In this document: piece by piece, positions 1 through 7,851 of the stretch | Position numbering within the stretch: position 1 is the stretch's first letter | Layout of the letters: every line of letters begins with the position of its first letter | NCBI RefSeq assembly: GCF_003337235.1 | Contig: NZ_QPJC01000001.1 | Coordinates: forward strand, 274,256 to 338,255 | Origin: Halopolyspora algeriensis | GTDB lineage: Bacteria > Actinomycetota > Actinomycetes > Mycobacteriales > Pseudonocardiaceae | Reading direction: 5' to 3' | DNA: 64,000 bases | Program-made: the position numbers and the translations under genes | Notes under the pieces: model-generated | Told to the model about the DNA's origin: nothing | The model's database searches: none | Seen by the model: the letters and a program-made list of their open reading frames with translations, nothing else

Positions 1-166
1 GCAATCCCCGTTCGACCTGGCTCAGATACGGGTTGGACACTCCGGCTCGCTTGGCCAGCTGGCGGACCGAGATCTGGGCGTTGGCACGTTGGGTCCGGAT
101 GTAGCTGCCGAGGTCGCTGACCGCCTGGTTCACCGCACTGTTCACGGTTTTGTCCATCCGGTCCAC
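1..166 (-). CDS. XRE-family HTH regulator, N-terminal part
   Basis: The minus strand opens with a GTG at 166, eight bases after a GGAAGG ribosome site; an ATG at 157 is in the same frame but badly spaced. The product has a short lead and then a classic helix-turn-helix (ISVRQLAKRAGVSNPYLSQV), as in small Cro/CI-type actinobacterial regulators that bind DNA as dimers. The gene runs off the window edge, so the C-terminal part and any effector domain are unseen. Its targets are unknown. Confidence 0.8.
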   Translation of the reverse strand, partial: MDRMDKTVNSAVNQAVSDLGSYIRTQRANAQISVRQLAKRAGVSNPYLSQVERGL

Positions 167-283
167 GGCAGCCACCTTCCTGTGATCACCACGATAAGCC
201 CGTGTGCTAACTCTTGCAAGCACTCTGCTTGCACCCTATCGGGTGTTGTCCGCGCCACCTGCTCGAGGATCATCCCGCCGGGG

Positions 284-688
284 TCAGCACGCGCACAGGC
301 AGAACGGATGGCCTGCGGGATCGGCGTACACGCGGAAGTTCGCGTCCAGCCGATCCTGCGGCTGAGGCAGTTGCCGGGCACCGGCTTCCAGCGCACGCTC
401 GTGCGTCGGCGACAGGTCCGACACCCGCACGTCGAGGTGCAGCATCTGCGGCCGCTCCCGGTCCGGCCAGGTGGGCGGCAGGTGGTCGGGATCACGCTGG
501 AAGGCCAGGTTCGCACCACCGGCGGGGTCGGCCACCTCCACCCAGTCGTCGTCCGATGCGTCCTCGTCGACGGACCACCCGAGCAACCCGACGTAGAACC
601 CGGCGAGCTCCCGCGGATCCGGGCAGTCGATCACGACAGCCGCGAGCCGCAGCACACCGGCGTCCGCCGATTCCGTTGATTCCGCCAT
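284..688 (-). CDS. VOC (glyoxalase/bleomycin-resistance-like) protein
   Basis: A 134-residue single vicinal-oxygen-chelate fold protein. It starts with the usual beta strand (AAVVIDCPDPRELAGFY), has a central QMLHLDVRVSDL strand and ends in the metal-site region VYADPAGHPFCLC. Such proteins bind a metal and act on small electrophiles or bind drugs; the substrate here cannot be told. A GGGAGG site lies eight bases before the ATG. It is divergent from the CGNR gene across a perfect palindrome, so the two may be co-regulated. Confidence 0.85.
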   Translation of the reverse strand: MAESTESADAGVLRLAAVVIDCPDPRELAGFYVGLLGWSVDEDASDDDWVEVADPAGGANLAFQRDPDHLPPTWPDRERPQMLHLDVRVSDLSPTHERALEAGARQLPQPQDRLDANFRVYADPAGHPFCLCAC

Positions 689-727
689 CGCCGCATCCCT
701 CCCGGATTAACCACTTTTCTTCTTTTG

Positions 728-742
728 CCGGTTACTAACCGG
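728..742. promoter_or_regulatory. 15-bp palindrome between VOC and CGNR genes
   Basis: CCGGTTA-C-TAACCGG is a perfect inverted repeat around one central base. It sits in the 64-base gap between two divergent genes. Position and symmetry suggest a regulator dimer site; the neighbouring CGNR protein is the first candidate. This is inference. Confidence 0.5.
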
Positions 743-752
743 TGAAGTAATT

Positions 753-1397
753 ATGCTGGTTCGCCATGTCGGCGGCAACCCCCGAGACGCCTACGATGGT
801 GTTGTGCGTACCGAAGCCGTCGGAGCGAACAGCGCGGCCGCGCCCGACAGGACGCCACCGGCCGCCCGGAAGTCCGTGGAACTCGACACCGAGCAGGACC
901 TCCGGCTCCTCCTGGACTTCCTCAACACCTGCGATGTCGAGACGGGCACGGAGCTCATGGACGACCCCGCCGGTTGGCAGCAGTGGTGCGCCGAGCGAGG
1001 TCTGAGCTCGGCGCCGGACACCGAGGCCGCCCGCGAGATCCGCGACACCATGCGTGCCTCGGTGGTCTGCGGTTCCGGCTCACCGCGGAACACCCCGCCC
1101 GCGGACCGCACCGAGGCAACCGGGACATCGGCCTCCCCGGCCTGGCCGATACGGGTGGTGCTGCACGGCGGCGTGCCGGTGCTGACCGGCACCGACGCGG
1201 TGGGCAGCGTGCTGGCTGCCGCCACCCGCCTGGTGACCACCGGCCACTGGGACCGGATCAAGATCTGCCCCGCCGAGAACTGTCTGTGGGCGTTCTACGA
1301 CCGTTCCCGCAACCGTTCCCGCACCTGGTGTTCGATGCGCGTCTGCGGCAACCGGGAAAAAGCCCGCTCCTGGCGGGAGCGCCGTACCGCGGGCTGA
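753..1397 (+). CDS. CGNR zinc-finger regulator (ABATE/CGNR family)
   Basis: The 214-residue product has an N-terminal stress-response-like domain (LRLLLDFLNTCDVETG, about residues 50-65) and a C-terminal CGNR zinc finger (ICPAENCLWAFYDRSRNRS then WCSMRVCGNREKARSWR). This is the usual order in actinobacterial CGNR proteins, thought to be transcription regulators. Cysteines of both pairs are present. A GTG at 804 would also fit as start. The gene is divergent from the VOC gene and probably regulates it, itself, or both. Confidence 0.85.
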   Translation: MLVRHVGGNPRDAYDGVVRTEAVGANSAAAPDRTPPAARKSVELDTEQDLRLLLDFLNTCDVETGTELMDDPAGWQQWCAERGLSSAPDTEAAREIRDTMRASVVCGSGSPRNTPPADRTEATGTSASPAWPIRVVLHGGVPVLTGTDAVGSVLAAATRLVTTGHWDRIKICPAENCLWAFYDRSRNRSRTWCSMRVCGNREKARSWRERRTAG

Positions 1398-1432
1398 GGC
1401 ACGGCCACCGGGCCCGGGCAGCTCCCGGCTTG

Positions 1433-2695
1433 CTACCACAGCAGCTGGGAGGCGGTGTGAATGACGAGTCCGGCCAGCGCGCCGACCACCGTGCCGTTGA
1501 TCCGGATGAACTGCAGGTCCCGCCCGACGTGCGACTCGATCTTGCGGGATGTTTCCTCGGCGTCCCAGCGCTCCACGGTGTCGGTGATCAGTGTCGTGAT
1601 CTCCGAGCGGTAGTGCGAGACCACGTACACCGCCGCGCCCTCCAGCCAGCCGTCCACCTTGGCGCGCAGGGAGGCCTCCTCGGCCAGCCGCCGCCCCATC
1701 GAACGCAGCCCGTCGCGGACGCGGACCCGCAGCTCGCCTGCCGGGTCCTCGGCGGCGTCCAGCAGCATCGTCTTCGCCGTGGACCAGGCCGAGGAGATCA
1801 GAGCACGCACCTCGGGATGCTCCAGTACCTGCTGCTTGATCCGTTCGGCGGTGGCCATGGTCTTCGGGTCGTGCTGCAGGTCGTCGGCGAACTCGACCAG
1901 GAACCGGTCGACGGCCTTGCGCATCTGGTGGTCGGGGTCGGTCTTGACCGCCCACGCGAAGGACAGCACTTCGGCATAGACCTTGTCGGCGACCAGCGAG
2001 TCGAAGAATCTCGGCGACCACGAGGGTGCGCGCTGACTGACCACACGCAGCACGGTCTCGTGATTGTCGCGGATCCAGTCGTAGGCGCGGTCGCAGACGA
2101 GGTCGACGAGGTTGTGGTGGGACCCGTCGGCGAAGACCCGCCCGAGGATCCTGCCGAGCGGCGGCGCCCAAGGCCGATCGAGCACTTTGCGCACGAGGGT
2201 TTGCTCGAACACCTCCTGCACGTCCTCGTCGCGCAGGACCTGCACGGCCCCGCGCACGGCGGTTGCCAGCTCCGCGGTCACCCGCTCGGCGTGCTCGGGA
2301 TCGTCGAGCCAGGACCCGACGCGCCGCGTGATTTCGGCACGGTGCAGTTTGTCGCGTACCACCTGTTCCGACAGGAAGTTCGTGCCCACGAAATCCCCGA
2401 GGCTGTGACCGAGGACGTTCTTGCGCGTCGGGATGATGGCGGTGTGCGGGATGGGCAGTCCCAGCGGGTGGCGGAACAGGGCCGTCACGGCGAACCAGTC
2501 CGCCAGCGCACCGACCATGCCGGCTTCGGCGGCCGCGTTCACGTACCCGACCCAGGCGGGAGCGCCGATGCTTTCCTGCCACCGCGTGACCACGTAGATC
2601 GCGACGGCCAGCAGCAGTAGTCCGGTGGCGATGCCCTTCATCCGCCGCAGGCCTCGTCGCCGCTCGGCCTCGGCCACCGCTGTGTCCACCACCAC
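1433..2695 (-). CDS. DUF445 family membrane protein
   Basis: About 420 residues, matching the YjiN/DUF445 family: one membrane helix near the N terminus (GIATGLLLLAVAIYVVTRW), the family block GMVGALADWFAVTALFRHPLG, a long helical amphipathic middle, and a C-terminal hydrophobic helix (FIRINGTVVGALAGLVIHTASQ in two parts). Its function is unknown. The longest frame starts at 2776 inside the divergent gene, so one of the GTG triplets at 2695 is the more likely start. It is divergent from dapC. Confidence 0.85.
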   Translation of the reverse strand: MVVDTAVAEAERRRGLRRMKGIATGLLLLAVAIYVVTRWQESIGAPAWVGYVNAAAEAGMVGALADWFAVTALFRHPLGLPIPHTAIIPTRKNVLGHSLGDFVGTNFLSEQVVRDKLHRAEITRRVGSWLDDPEHAERVTAELATAVRGAVQVLRDEDVQEVFEQTLVRKVLDRPWAPPLGRILGRVFADGSHHNLVDLVCDRAYDWIRDNHETVLRVVSQRAPSWSPRFFDSLVADKVYAEVLSFAWAVKTDPDHQMRKAVDRFLVEFADDLQHDPKTMATAERIKQQVLEHPEVRALISSAWSTAKTMLLDAAEDPAGELRVRVRDGLRSMGRRLAEEASLRAKVDGWLEGAAVYVVSHYRSEITTLITDTVERWDAEETSRKIESHVGRDLQFIRINGTVVGALAGLVIHTASQLLW

Positions 2696-2805
2696 TCGAT
2701 TGTGACAGCTTTCGAGGGGATCATGGTGTGATCGAATCGGTCCGCCCGCGGCGTCCGGGTGCCGCAGGACCGGCAACCACCTCGAAGGCGGGTACCGCCC
2801 GCTCC

Positions 2806-2811
2806 TATACC
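2806..2811 (+). promoter_or_regulatory. -10 box for a probably leaderless dapC transcript
   Basis: TATACC ends nine bases before the GTG at 2821, and no ribosome-binding sequence precedes that GTG. Transcription should therefore start at or next to the start codon, giving a leaderless mRNA, a common arrangement in actinobacteria. Confidence 0.45.
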
Positions 2812-2820
2812 CTCCGGGCC

Positions 2821-3990
2821 GTGCGTACTCCTGCTCTGACCTCCCGGCTGCGCCCGTTCACCTCCACGATCTTCGCGGAGATCACCGAGCTCGCGAAGCA
2901 GACCGAAGCCGTCAACCTCGGGCAGGGCTTCCCGGACACCGACGGCCCCGCGAGCATGCTGCGAGCTGCTCGACAGGCCATCGCCGACGGGGTCAACCAG
3001 TACTCACCCGGCACGGGAGAGCCCGCGTTGCGCGAGGCCATCGCCGAGCAGCGCCGCAACCACTACGGCGTCGAGCACGACCCGGACGGCGAAGTCCTGG
3101 TCACCGTCGGAGCGACCGAGGCGATCACGGCCTCGATGCTCGCCCTGGTGGAGCCGGGCGACGAGGTCGTGGTGATCGAGCCGTACTACGACTCGTATCC
3201 GGTGGCGGTGTCCCTGGCGGGGGGCGTGCGCCGCACGGTGGGGCTGAGGCAGAGCCCGGATCACCGTTTCGAACTGGACACCGAGGCCCTGCGTGCCGCG
3301 GTCGGCCCGCGGACCAGGGTCCTGGTGCTGAACTCGCCGCACAATCCGACGGGGACCGTGCTCACCGATGCGGAGCTGGCGGTGGTCGCCGAGGTCTGCC
3401 GTGAACACGACGTGATCGCGGTGACCGACGAGGTCTACGAGCACCTGGTTTTCGACGGGCGCGGGCACACCCCGCTGGCCACGCTGCCCGGCATGTCCGA
3501 GCGGACACTGTCCATTTCCAGCGCGGGCAAGAGCTTCAGCGTCACCGGCTGGAAGATCGGCTGGGTGTGCGGCCCCGCGGAACTGGTCGCCGCCGTGCGT
3601 TCGGCCAAGCAGTTCATGTCCTTCGTCGGCGGCGCGCCCTTCCAGCCCGCGGTGGCCCATGCCCTGCGCACCGAACTCGACTGGGTCCGCGGGCTGCGCG
3701 AGGACCTGCAACGCAAGCGAAATCGCCTTGCGAACGGTCTTTCCGAGGTCGGCTTCGAGGTTCTGGCCGGGGAGGGCACCTACTTCGTCTGCGCCGACGT
3801 ACGCCCGCTCGGCTTCGACGACGGTGCGGAGTTCTGCCGCTCGCTGCCGGAGCGGGCGGGGGTCGCGGCCATCCCGCTGCAGGTGTTCTGCGACAACCCC
3901 GATGCGGTGCGCCATCTCGTCCGTTTCGCCTTCTGCAAGCGCGACAAGGTCCTCGACGAGGCCCTCACACGGCTGCACAAGCTGCGCTGA
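2821..3990 (+). CDS. dapC: N-succinyldiaminopimelate aminotransferase (class I/II PLP)
   Basis: A fold-type I PLP aminotransferase of 389 residues. NSPHNPTG lies at about residues 171-178, the PLP-phosphate aspartate in TDEVYEH, and the Schiff-base lysine in SSAGKSFSVTGWKIGW (about K237). The sequence closely follows mycobacterial Rv0858c (DapC), including NLGQGFPDTDGP and GGAPFQPAVA, so transamination in lysine/diaminopimelate synthesis is the best call. Kynurenine-type aminotransferases of the same subfamily are the alternative. The GTG at 2821 is preferred over an ATG-like start at 2728, which would overlap the divergent DUF445 gene. Confidence 0.82.
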   Translation: MRTPALTSRLRPFTSTIFAEITELAKQTEAVNLGQGFPDTDGPASMLRAARQAIADGVNQYSPGTGEPALREAIAEQRRNHYGVEHDPDGEVLVTVGATEAITASMLALVEPGDEVVVIEPYYDSYPVAVSLAGGVRRTVGLRQSPDHRFELDTEALRAAVGPRTRVLVLNSPHNPTGTVLTDAELAVVAEVCREHDVIAVTDEVYEHLVFDGRGHTPLATLPGMSERTLSISSAGKSFSVTGWKIGWVCGPAELVAAVRSAKQFMSFVGGAPFQPAVAHALRTELDWVRGLREDLQRKRNRLANGLSEVGFEVLAGEGTYFVCADVRPLGFDDGAEFCRSLPERAGVAAIPLQVFCDNPDAVRHLVRFAFCKRDKVLDEALTRLHKLR

Positions 3991-4358
3991 CGGCGACAGG
4001 CAGTCACCTCTCAGCTTGACGCGTCCGGCGCTGCACCACGAGCAATGCCGGAAACCTGTGGCAGCACGGCGGAACGCTCACGCTGCCGGTGCGCGCGGTC
4101 GCCGCGACCGGCATCGTCACCCAAGTACTACACCCCGCCGCTTCCCAGGGAACTCGCCTGCTTGCACCAATTCGGATTGCGGTTGCCATCGGCCTGCCCC
4201 TGGTCCTCGGGCACCTGCCGCGGTGGCATCGACATGCCTCCGCGGACGGGCAGAGCATGGAACCGAGCAGAGCGAATGAGAGATGGTTTCGCCCGCTCTC
4301 TAGCACACGAGTGCCCCACATCCTGCAGGCACGTCCGGTCGGGTGCGGAGGCGTTTCG
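3991..4358. other. Gap after dapC, no gene supported
   Basis: About 370 bases between convergent dapC and the XRE-ImmA gene. Open frames exist here but show no family signal, ribosome site or consistent codon pattern. I see no strong terminator hairpin. Confidence 0.5.
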
Positions 4359-5483
4359 TCAGTTCGAGGTGACGAGCTCCAGCTTGGGACGATCGTCTTC
4401 GAGCGGTGTCGAACGTTCTGTTCGTCCGCCTGCCAGTCCCAGTGGCACAAGTCCGAACACGTGACGGTTGAGTTCCTCCCAGTCTAAGCTGATGTGATCC
4501 GCTATGTCTTTCAGACTCCCCTGCTCTCGAACAGCCTTGAAGACCTTCTGCAGCAACTGTGACGTCTCACCGGTGGCTGCACTGTCAGGTTCGCCACGGC
4601 GGTACCCGCGGCGGGACAGATGAACGCAGACGGAGCGGTATTCCCAGTCAGTGAGCAGCTGCAGCTCATGTAGTCGATGGGTGAGCGCCATTGCGGAAAC
4701 CGTCCACCTCTGCTTATCACGAAGGATTCGCTGTGCCGTCGCATGTTGCAGCCCACGAGAGAGCACATCAGCTTCAGGCATCAGGAACGCGGCTGCGAAT
4801 CGGTTGGCCTCGTTCTCGGAAGATGGTCCATGCGGTGTGGCTTGCTCACCGTGAAGGACGAGATGACCTAACTCGTGGGCTGCATCGAACCGGCCGCGTT
4901 CACCGCTCTTGCCGGTATTGAGCACGACGATCGGAGTCCCGTACCAGTACAGTGAGTAGGCATCAACATCTGCACAGTCCTCAGCGAGAGTGAAGACCCT
5001 GACGCCGTGCGCCTCAAGTAGATGCACCACATTGGGGATCGCTGCCCGACCAAGGCCCCACCGGGCACGAACAATCTCAGCGGCTTGTTCGGGATCGTGA
5101 TTCGTGAGGGTTGGCACGTCCGGGGTTGGTAGTTGGAAGTGATCCTCAATCCACTCGTTGAGCAGCAGTGCGTAACGGCCTGCTCCGCGTGCGGCATCCT
5201 TTTGGGCCACAGTCAACTTGCTCTTGGCGCGGAAGCTTACGGCCCCCTCGGGAATCTCTTCCAAGTCGGATCCGACGAGAAACTCCGGCCGTACTCCAAG
5301 GGCGTCCGCCAGTGTCGCCAAGCCCTCAGGCCCCGGTGTCGCCCTGCTGTTCTCGTAGCCGGACAGAGTTATACGGCTGATCCCGCTGACTTCGGCCAAG
5401 CGGGTCAAGGTCAGTCGCCGTCGCTTGCGGGCCAGAGCCAGCCGGGACGGTGTCAATACGGTGCTTGCGGTGGTCATCGCCAT
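4359..5483 (-). CDS. HTH-XRE / ImmA-IrrE metallopeptidase fusion
   Basis: A 374-residue fusion. Residues 12-70 are an XRE helix-turn-helix (LTRLAEVSGISRITLSGYEN). A COG2856 zinc peptidase follows with HELGH at 203-207 and the downstream helix EANRFAAAFLMP that carries the third ligand. Family members cleave partner repressors (ImmA/ImmR in ICEBs1, IrrE/DdrO in Deinococcus). Here the DNA-binding and protease parts are joined, as in many mobile or toxin-antitoxin-like loci. The start overlaps the upstream gene by 10 bases; a second in-frame ATG at 5477 would give an ATGA overlap. The 209-residue partner is the obvious co-acting protein. Confidence 0.88.
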   Translation of the reverse strand: MAMTTASTVLTPSRLALARKRRRLTLTRLAEVSGISRITLSGYENSRATPGPEGLATLADALGVRPEFLVGSDLEEIPEGAVSFRAKSKLTVAQKDAARGAGRYALLLNEWIEDHFQLPTPDVPTLTNHDPEQAAEIVRARWGLGRAAIPNVVHLLEAHGVRVFTLAEDCADVDAYSLYWYGTPIVVLNTGKSGERGRFDAAHELGHLVLHGEQATPHGPSSENEANRFAAAFLMPEADVLSRGLQHATAQRILRDKQRWTVSAMALTHRLHELQLLTDWEYRSVCVHLSRRGYRRGEPDSAATGETSQLLQKVFKAVREQGSLKDIADHISLDWEELNRHVFGLVPLGLAGGRTERSTPLEDDRPKLELVTSN

Positions 5484-6103
5484 GCTACGGAAACATCGAT
5501 CGGGTCAGGAGCGGGCTGGTCGTCTTCCAGAGTGGCAGGTCCATCTAGGTTCAGTTCGGGCAGCAAGATCCGTGGTTTCCACGAGCGAACACGTGAGCGC
5601 CAGATCCTGCGGGGCAACGACAGCTCGCTACGGATGACGCGCTCGCCTTCATCAACGTAGTACAGAAAATTCCAGGTGATCGGCTCGGGTTCGTCGTCCG
5701 TCATGCGCAAGGCAAGATCAAGCGCCAGTTGGTTCTCGGAGACGGCTCGGCTGGTGGCGGGTCCTCGCTCGTTGTGGGTGGTAGGGGTGCTTCTGGAACG
5801 GCCAGTGGTTGCGGTGCCGATACTAGGGATGATCCCGAACTCTCCGGTTGGCTCAACCACACGTCGGAGGTTGTACGTGTCGTCAGGAGTCCACGGGTTG
5901 TCGCGTCGACCGCACAGGATGCGCCGGAGCGCCTCGGCCGTCCATCCATCCAGCAGGTAGTTGGCGAAGCCAGGGGGAGCGAAGCCTGAGGGAGTCAACG
6001 ATTCGGCGTACCCAGCGCGTAGAGCCTGATGGAACGGGGCGACACTCAACCCCATACGGCTCAGATGATCGACTGCATTCTGTCCTTCGACAACGACCGC
6101 CAC
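5474..6103 (-). CDS. Hypothetical protein paired with XRE-ImmA/IrrE
   Basis: A 209-residue protein with no motif I recognise. The N-terminal half is hydrophobic-helical (NAVDHLSRMGLSVAPFHQAL). The middle has an ANYLLDGWTAEALRRIL helix, and the C-terminal half is acidic and rich in prolines (DEGERVIRSELSLPRRIW). Its stop overlaps the start of the XRE-ImmA gene, so the two are translated together. It may be the toxin, substrate or target of the downstream metallopeptidase; this is inference from the arrangement only. A nested palindrome lies just upstream. Confidence 0.7.
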   Translation of the reverse strand: MAVVVEGQNAVDHLSRMGLSVAPFHQALRAGYAESLTPSGFAPPGFANYLLDGWTAEALRRILCGRRDNPWTPDDTYNLRRVVEPTGEFGIIPSIGTATTGRSRSTPTTHNERGPATSRAVSENQLALDLALRMTDDEPEPITWNFLYYVDEGERVIRSELSLPRRIWRSRVRSWKPRILLPELNLDGPATLEDDQPAPDPIDVSVAWR

Positions 6104-6130
6104 GCTGCACCCTCCAGCTAGTATATGGCC

Positions 6131-6170
6131 TTTACGAAATCATACCTCAAATGAGGTGGCGAAACGTAAA
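6131..6170. promoter_or_regulatory. Nested 40-bp dyad upstream of the XRE-ImmA operon
   Basis: An inner inverted repeat ACCTCA-AA-TGAGGT (6144-6157) is flanked at exactly seven bases on each side by TTTACG (6131-6136) and CGTAAA (6165-6170), so both pairs share one centre. The block ends 28 bases before the operon start at 6103. It looks like a two-dimer operator, most simply for autoregulation by the XRE domain. Confidence 0.6.
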
Positions 6171-6254
6171 GCAGGAGTCAGGGCGCGTTTTCGTGTGCGA
6201 AGGGAAGGTGAGCCCCGGCCTGCGCGAGCCGGCACGATGGTGGGGCAGGCCGGA

Positions 6255-6297
6255 CCTCCGGGCAGTGGCCCTCCCTGGTCACTGCCCATCCCGGAGG
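6255..6297. terminator. Two-step hairpin at the end of the small-gene run
   Basis: CCTCCGG/CCGGAGG and GGGCAGTG/CACTGCCC form stacked inverted repeats. The hairpin overlaps the stop of the last small minus-strand frame. No clear T-run follows on either strand, so termination is only probable. Confidence 0.4.
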
Positions 6298-6755
6298 AGG
6301 CGGTGTCCGCGTGTCAGTGGCGAACCCTCCGGGGCTGTGCACAGCACTGGAGCGTGCACCGGATCAGCTTCGCACCACAGCGGGGAATGTGCGCGGCACC
6401 GACGCCGATCGAATGATGCCCCCCGAAGATCGACACAGCCCGTGTTGATCACTACTCTGTCCGATGTCCGCCTGACCCCCAGGGGTGGACATCCGCGCCC
6501 CGCACTCCCGGCCGCCCCCCTAGCCGGTCGAGTGCGGGGCGCCTTTTCCTGCCCAGGACCTCGGATGATGGCCACTTCGACAGTGGCGTCTGCGTCGGGC
6601 TGCTCGCGCTCCTGCTCGCCGAGGCGGGCGTAGCCCAGCGTCTGGAGCTGCTCGTCGAGGCCGCTGCCCACGGTGGCCTGTCCGAGCTCGGTGCCCTCGT
6701 CGTCGACGACGTACAGGCTCGCTCCGGTCTCGCGGACAGCGTGGACTGCGTACAT
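6279..6755 (-). CDS. Small hypothetical protein, C-terminal end uncertain
   Basis: The ATG at 6755 follows a purine-rich GAGAAGAG site, and the first ~65 residues look like a real protein (YAVHAVRETGASLYVVDDEG, then an acidic stretch ending VEVAIIRGPGQEK). After that the frame runs through a strong hairpin element (6466-6543) and becomes arginine-rich and unlikely. The natural end was probably near 6550, so the tail may be read-through after loss of a stop. No family recognised. It is the last gene of the small minus-strand run. Confidence 0.5.
   Translation of the reverse strand: MYAVHAVRETGASLYVVDDEGTELGQATVGSGLDEQLQTLGYARLGEQEREQPDADATVEVAIIRGPGQEKAPRTRPARGAAGSAGRGCPPLGVRRTSDRVVINTGCVDLRGASFDRRRCRAHSPLWCEADPVHAPVLCTAPEGSPLTRGHRLLRDGQ
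6466..6543. repeat. Double-hairpin repeat element, copy 1
   Basis: It starts with GTCCGCC...GGTGGAC around CCTGACCCCCAGGGG, then a 13-bp perfect stem GCGCCCCGCACTC/GAGTGCGGGGCGC, followed by CCTTTTCC on the plus strand. Copy 2 is at 17320-17396 with the same order and orientation. The plus-strand T-rich end resembles an intrinsic terminator, but no plus-strand gene ends nearby. Confidence 0.6.
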
Positions 6756-6778
6756 GGTGCTCTTCTCGTGTGTGGTGG

Positions 6779-7123
6779 CTACGCCGCGGCGGGCGCGTGG
6801 GCGAGTACAGCCTTGGCGAGGTCGAGAGCGGCCATGTCCGCGGCGAGCCACCCGGTGGGCCACTGGCCATGTTCGTCCGGCTCGATGGGGCGGTCGAGGT
6901 CGGTGGCGATGACGTCCGCGATCGCCGCGGCGGCTTCGGTGGGCACGCGGCCGGTGTGGCGGATCTGCTCAGCCGTGACGGGCACGTGCGGCTCGATCGG
7001 GGCGGCCATGCGGGCGCGCTTGTCGAGCCACCGTGCGGCCTGCTCGGTGGCATCGTCCGGGACGCCTGCGCGGTGAATTTCTGCGAGCCCATCGAGGGTC
7101 GTCTGCTTCGGACTGTCGCTCAT
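6779..7123 (-). CDS. Hypothetical protein of the small-gene run (114 aa)
   Basis: The ATG at 7123 follows a GTGAGGAG site. The product is a soluble helical protein with an alanine-rich C terminus (MAALDLAKAVLAHAPAAA) and the central stretch TAEQIRHTGRVPTEAAAAIA. No known motif. It starts 12 bases after the stop of the upstream 45-residue gene and ends 23 bases before the next start, so it is part of one minus-strand transcript. Function unknown. Confidence 0.7.
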   Translation of the reverse strand: MSDSPKQTTLDGLAEIHRAGVPDDATEQAARWLDKRARMAAPIEPHVPVTAEQIRHTGRVPTEAAAAIADVIATDLDRPIEPDEHGQWPTGWLAADMAALDLAKAVLAHAPAAA

Positions 7124-7135
7124 CGGTTGGTCTCC

Positions 7136-7273
7136 TCACTGGGTGGGTTGTCCGCTGCCGGGGCACTGGCCCTGTTCACCGGGCTGCCGGTGGATGGGTG
7201 CGGGCGTGCCGGGCGGGTCGGACGGTCCTCCGACGTACTGGCCGCACACGCTGCATCGAGGGTAGTCGGACAT
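7136..7273 (-). CDS. 45-residue putative zinc-ribbon protein
   Basis: A very short gene with a strong AGGAGG ribosome site before the ATG at 7273. The product begins MSDYPRCSVCGQYVGG and later has HRQPGEQGQC, so a CxxC knuckle plus His/Cys could hold one zinc. It belongs to the small-gene run: the next gene begins 12 bases after its stop. Function unknown; a partner or adaptor role is only a guess. Confidence 0.7.
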   Translation of the reverse strand: MSDYPRCSVCGQYVGGPSDPPGTPAPIHRQPGEQGQCPGSGQPTQ

Positions 7274-7373
7274 GGCGGTCCTCCTGTGCTGGTGCATCGA
7301 TCGGACGAGCCGGCGCCGCTGCCCTGGCAACATTGGCAGGGCCGCGGCTACCTTCACGGGCGGGTATGGGCTG

Positions 7374-7549
7374 CTACGTCGTACCCGCGCGTCGGCGGGG
7401 GAGGTTGTGTCTCCTGGCAGGCGCATCTCGGCAGAGGGCGCCGCACTTGGCGCGCTCGCTGCCGCCACCGCCCCAGACCGGGATGGGCGCGTGGCATGGG
7501 CAGTTGCTTGCTGCGGGAGTGTACGGCTTCCAGGCGCGGTCGCTGTCGT
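7374..7549 (-). pseudogene. Small Cys-rich ORF lacking a start (possible one-base deletion)
   Basis: A minus-strand frame ending at a TAG (7374-7376) encodes DDSDRAWKPYTPAASNCPCH, then a glycine-rich stretch and AKCGALCRDAP. The two cysteine pairs look like a zinc ribbon. No start codon is in frame, but an ATG at 7552, which overlaps the upstream stop as ATGA, is off by one base. A single missing base after ATGAC would join them. Either a recent frameshift or a sequence error is likely. Confidence 0.45.
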
Positions 7550-7833
7550 CATGCTGGGGTCAATGTCTCCTCATGTCCTGGGCACTCGGCTGAGGTGACC
7601 GCCTCCGCCCAGAGATAGAGGCGGCCATTCTCGCGGCGCACATCGGCATGGATGCTGTCGCCACGCGACGCGACCAGGTGATCGGCCGCGTGATCTCGGT
7701 CGAGGTGTTCCTCATCGGCCACATGGGCCGGAGAACTGTCCGGCTCGGCGAATGGAGGCTGCCGGGCGACGCGGTCGGGGGAGGGCTCGCGCCGCCCGGC
7801 AGCAGCGGCCCGGCGCCGGAAAGTTCGGGGCAC
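7549..7833 (-). CDS. Hypothetical protein of the small-gene run (94 aa)
   Basis: The GTG start at 7833 lies 18 bases after the stop of the upstream membrane-peptide gene. The N-terminal third is arginine/proline rich and may be disordered. The C-terminal part looks folded: HAADHLVASRGDSIHADVRR, then NGRLYLWAEAVTSAECPGHE. No family recognised. Its stop overlaps an ATG at 7552 that would start the next, now frame-broken, small gene. Confidence 0.6.
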   Translation of the reverse strand: MPRTFRRRAAAAGRREPSPDRVARQPPFAEPDSSPAHVADEEHLDRDHAADHLVASRGDSIHADVRRENGRLYLWAEAVTSAECPGHEETLTPA

Positions 7834-7851
7834 ATCGGCGCCGGGCCGGGA

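Noticed and set aside
974..2620. Long plus-strand frame of 548 codons over the CGNR and DUF445 genes
   Set aside because: It is antisense to DUF445, whose family blocks and membrane helices are clear; the plus frame is arginine/histidine-rich with no family match.
4045..4487. Overlapping plus-strand frames after dapC
   Set aside because: No ribosome site, family match or codon bias, and they run into the antisense of the XRE-ImmA gene.
6156..6416. Plus-strand frame starting at a GTG next to the nested dyad
   Set aside because: Basic, low-complexity product with no homology; the start lies inside the operator-like block and it crosses a hairpin.
6770..7618. Plus-strand frame of 282 codons across the small-gene run
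   Set aside because: It covers minus-strand genes with strong ribosome sites and coupled stops; its composition is glycine/arginine-rich without motifs.
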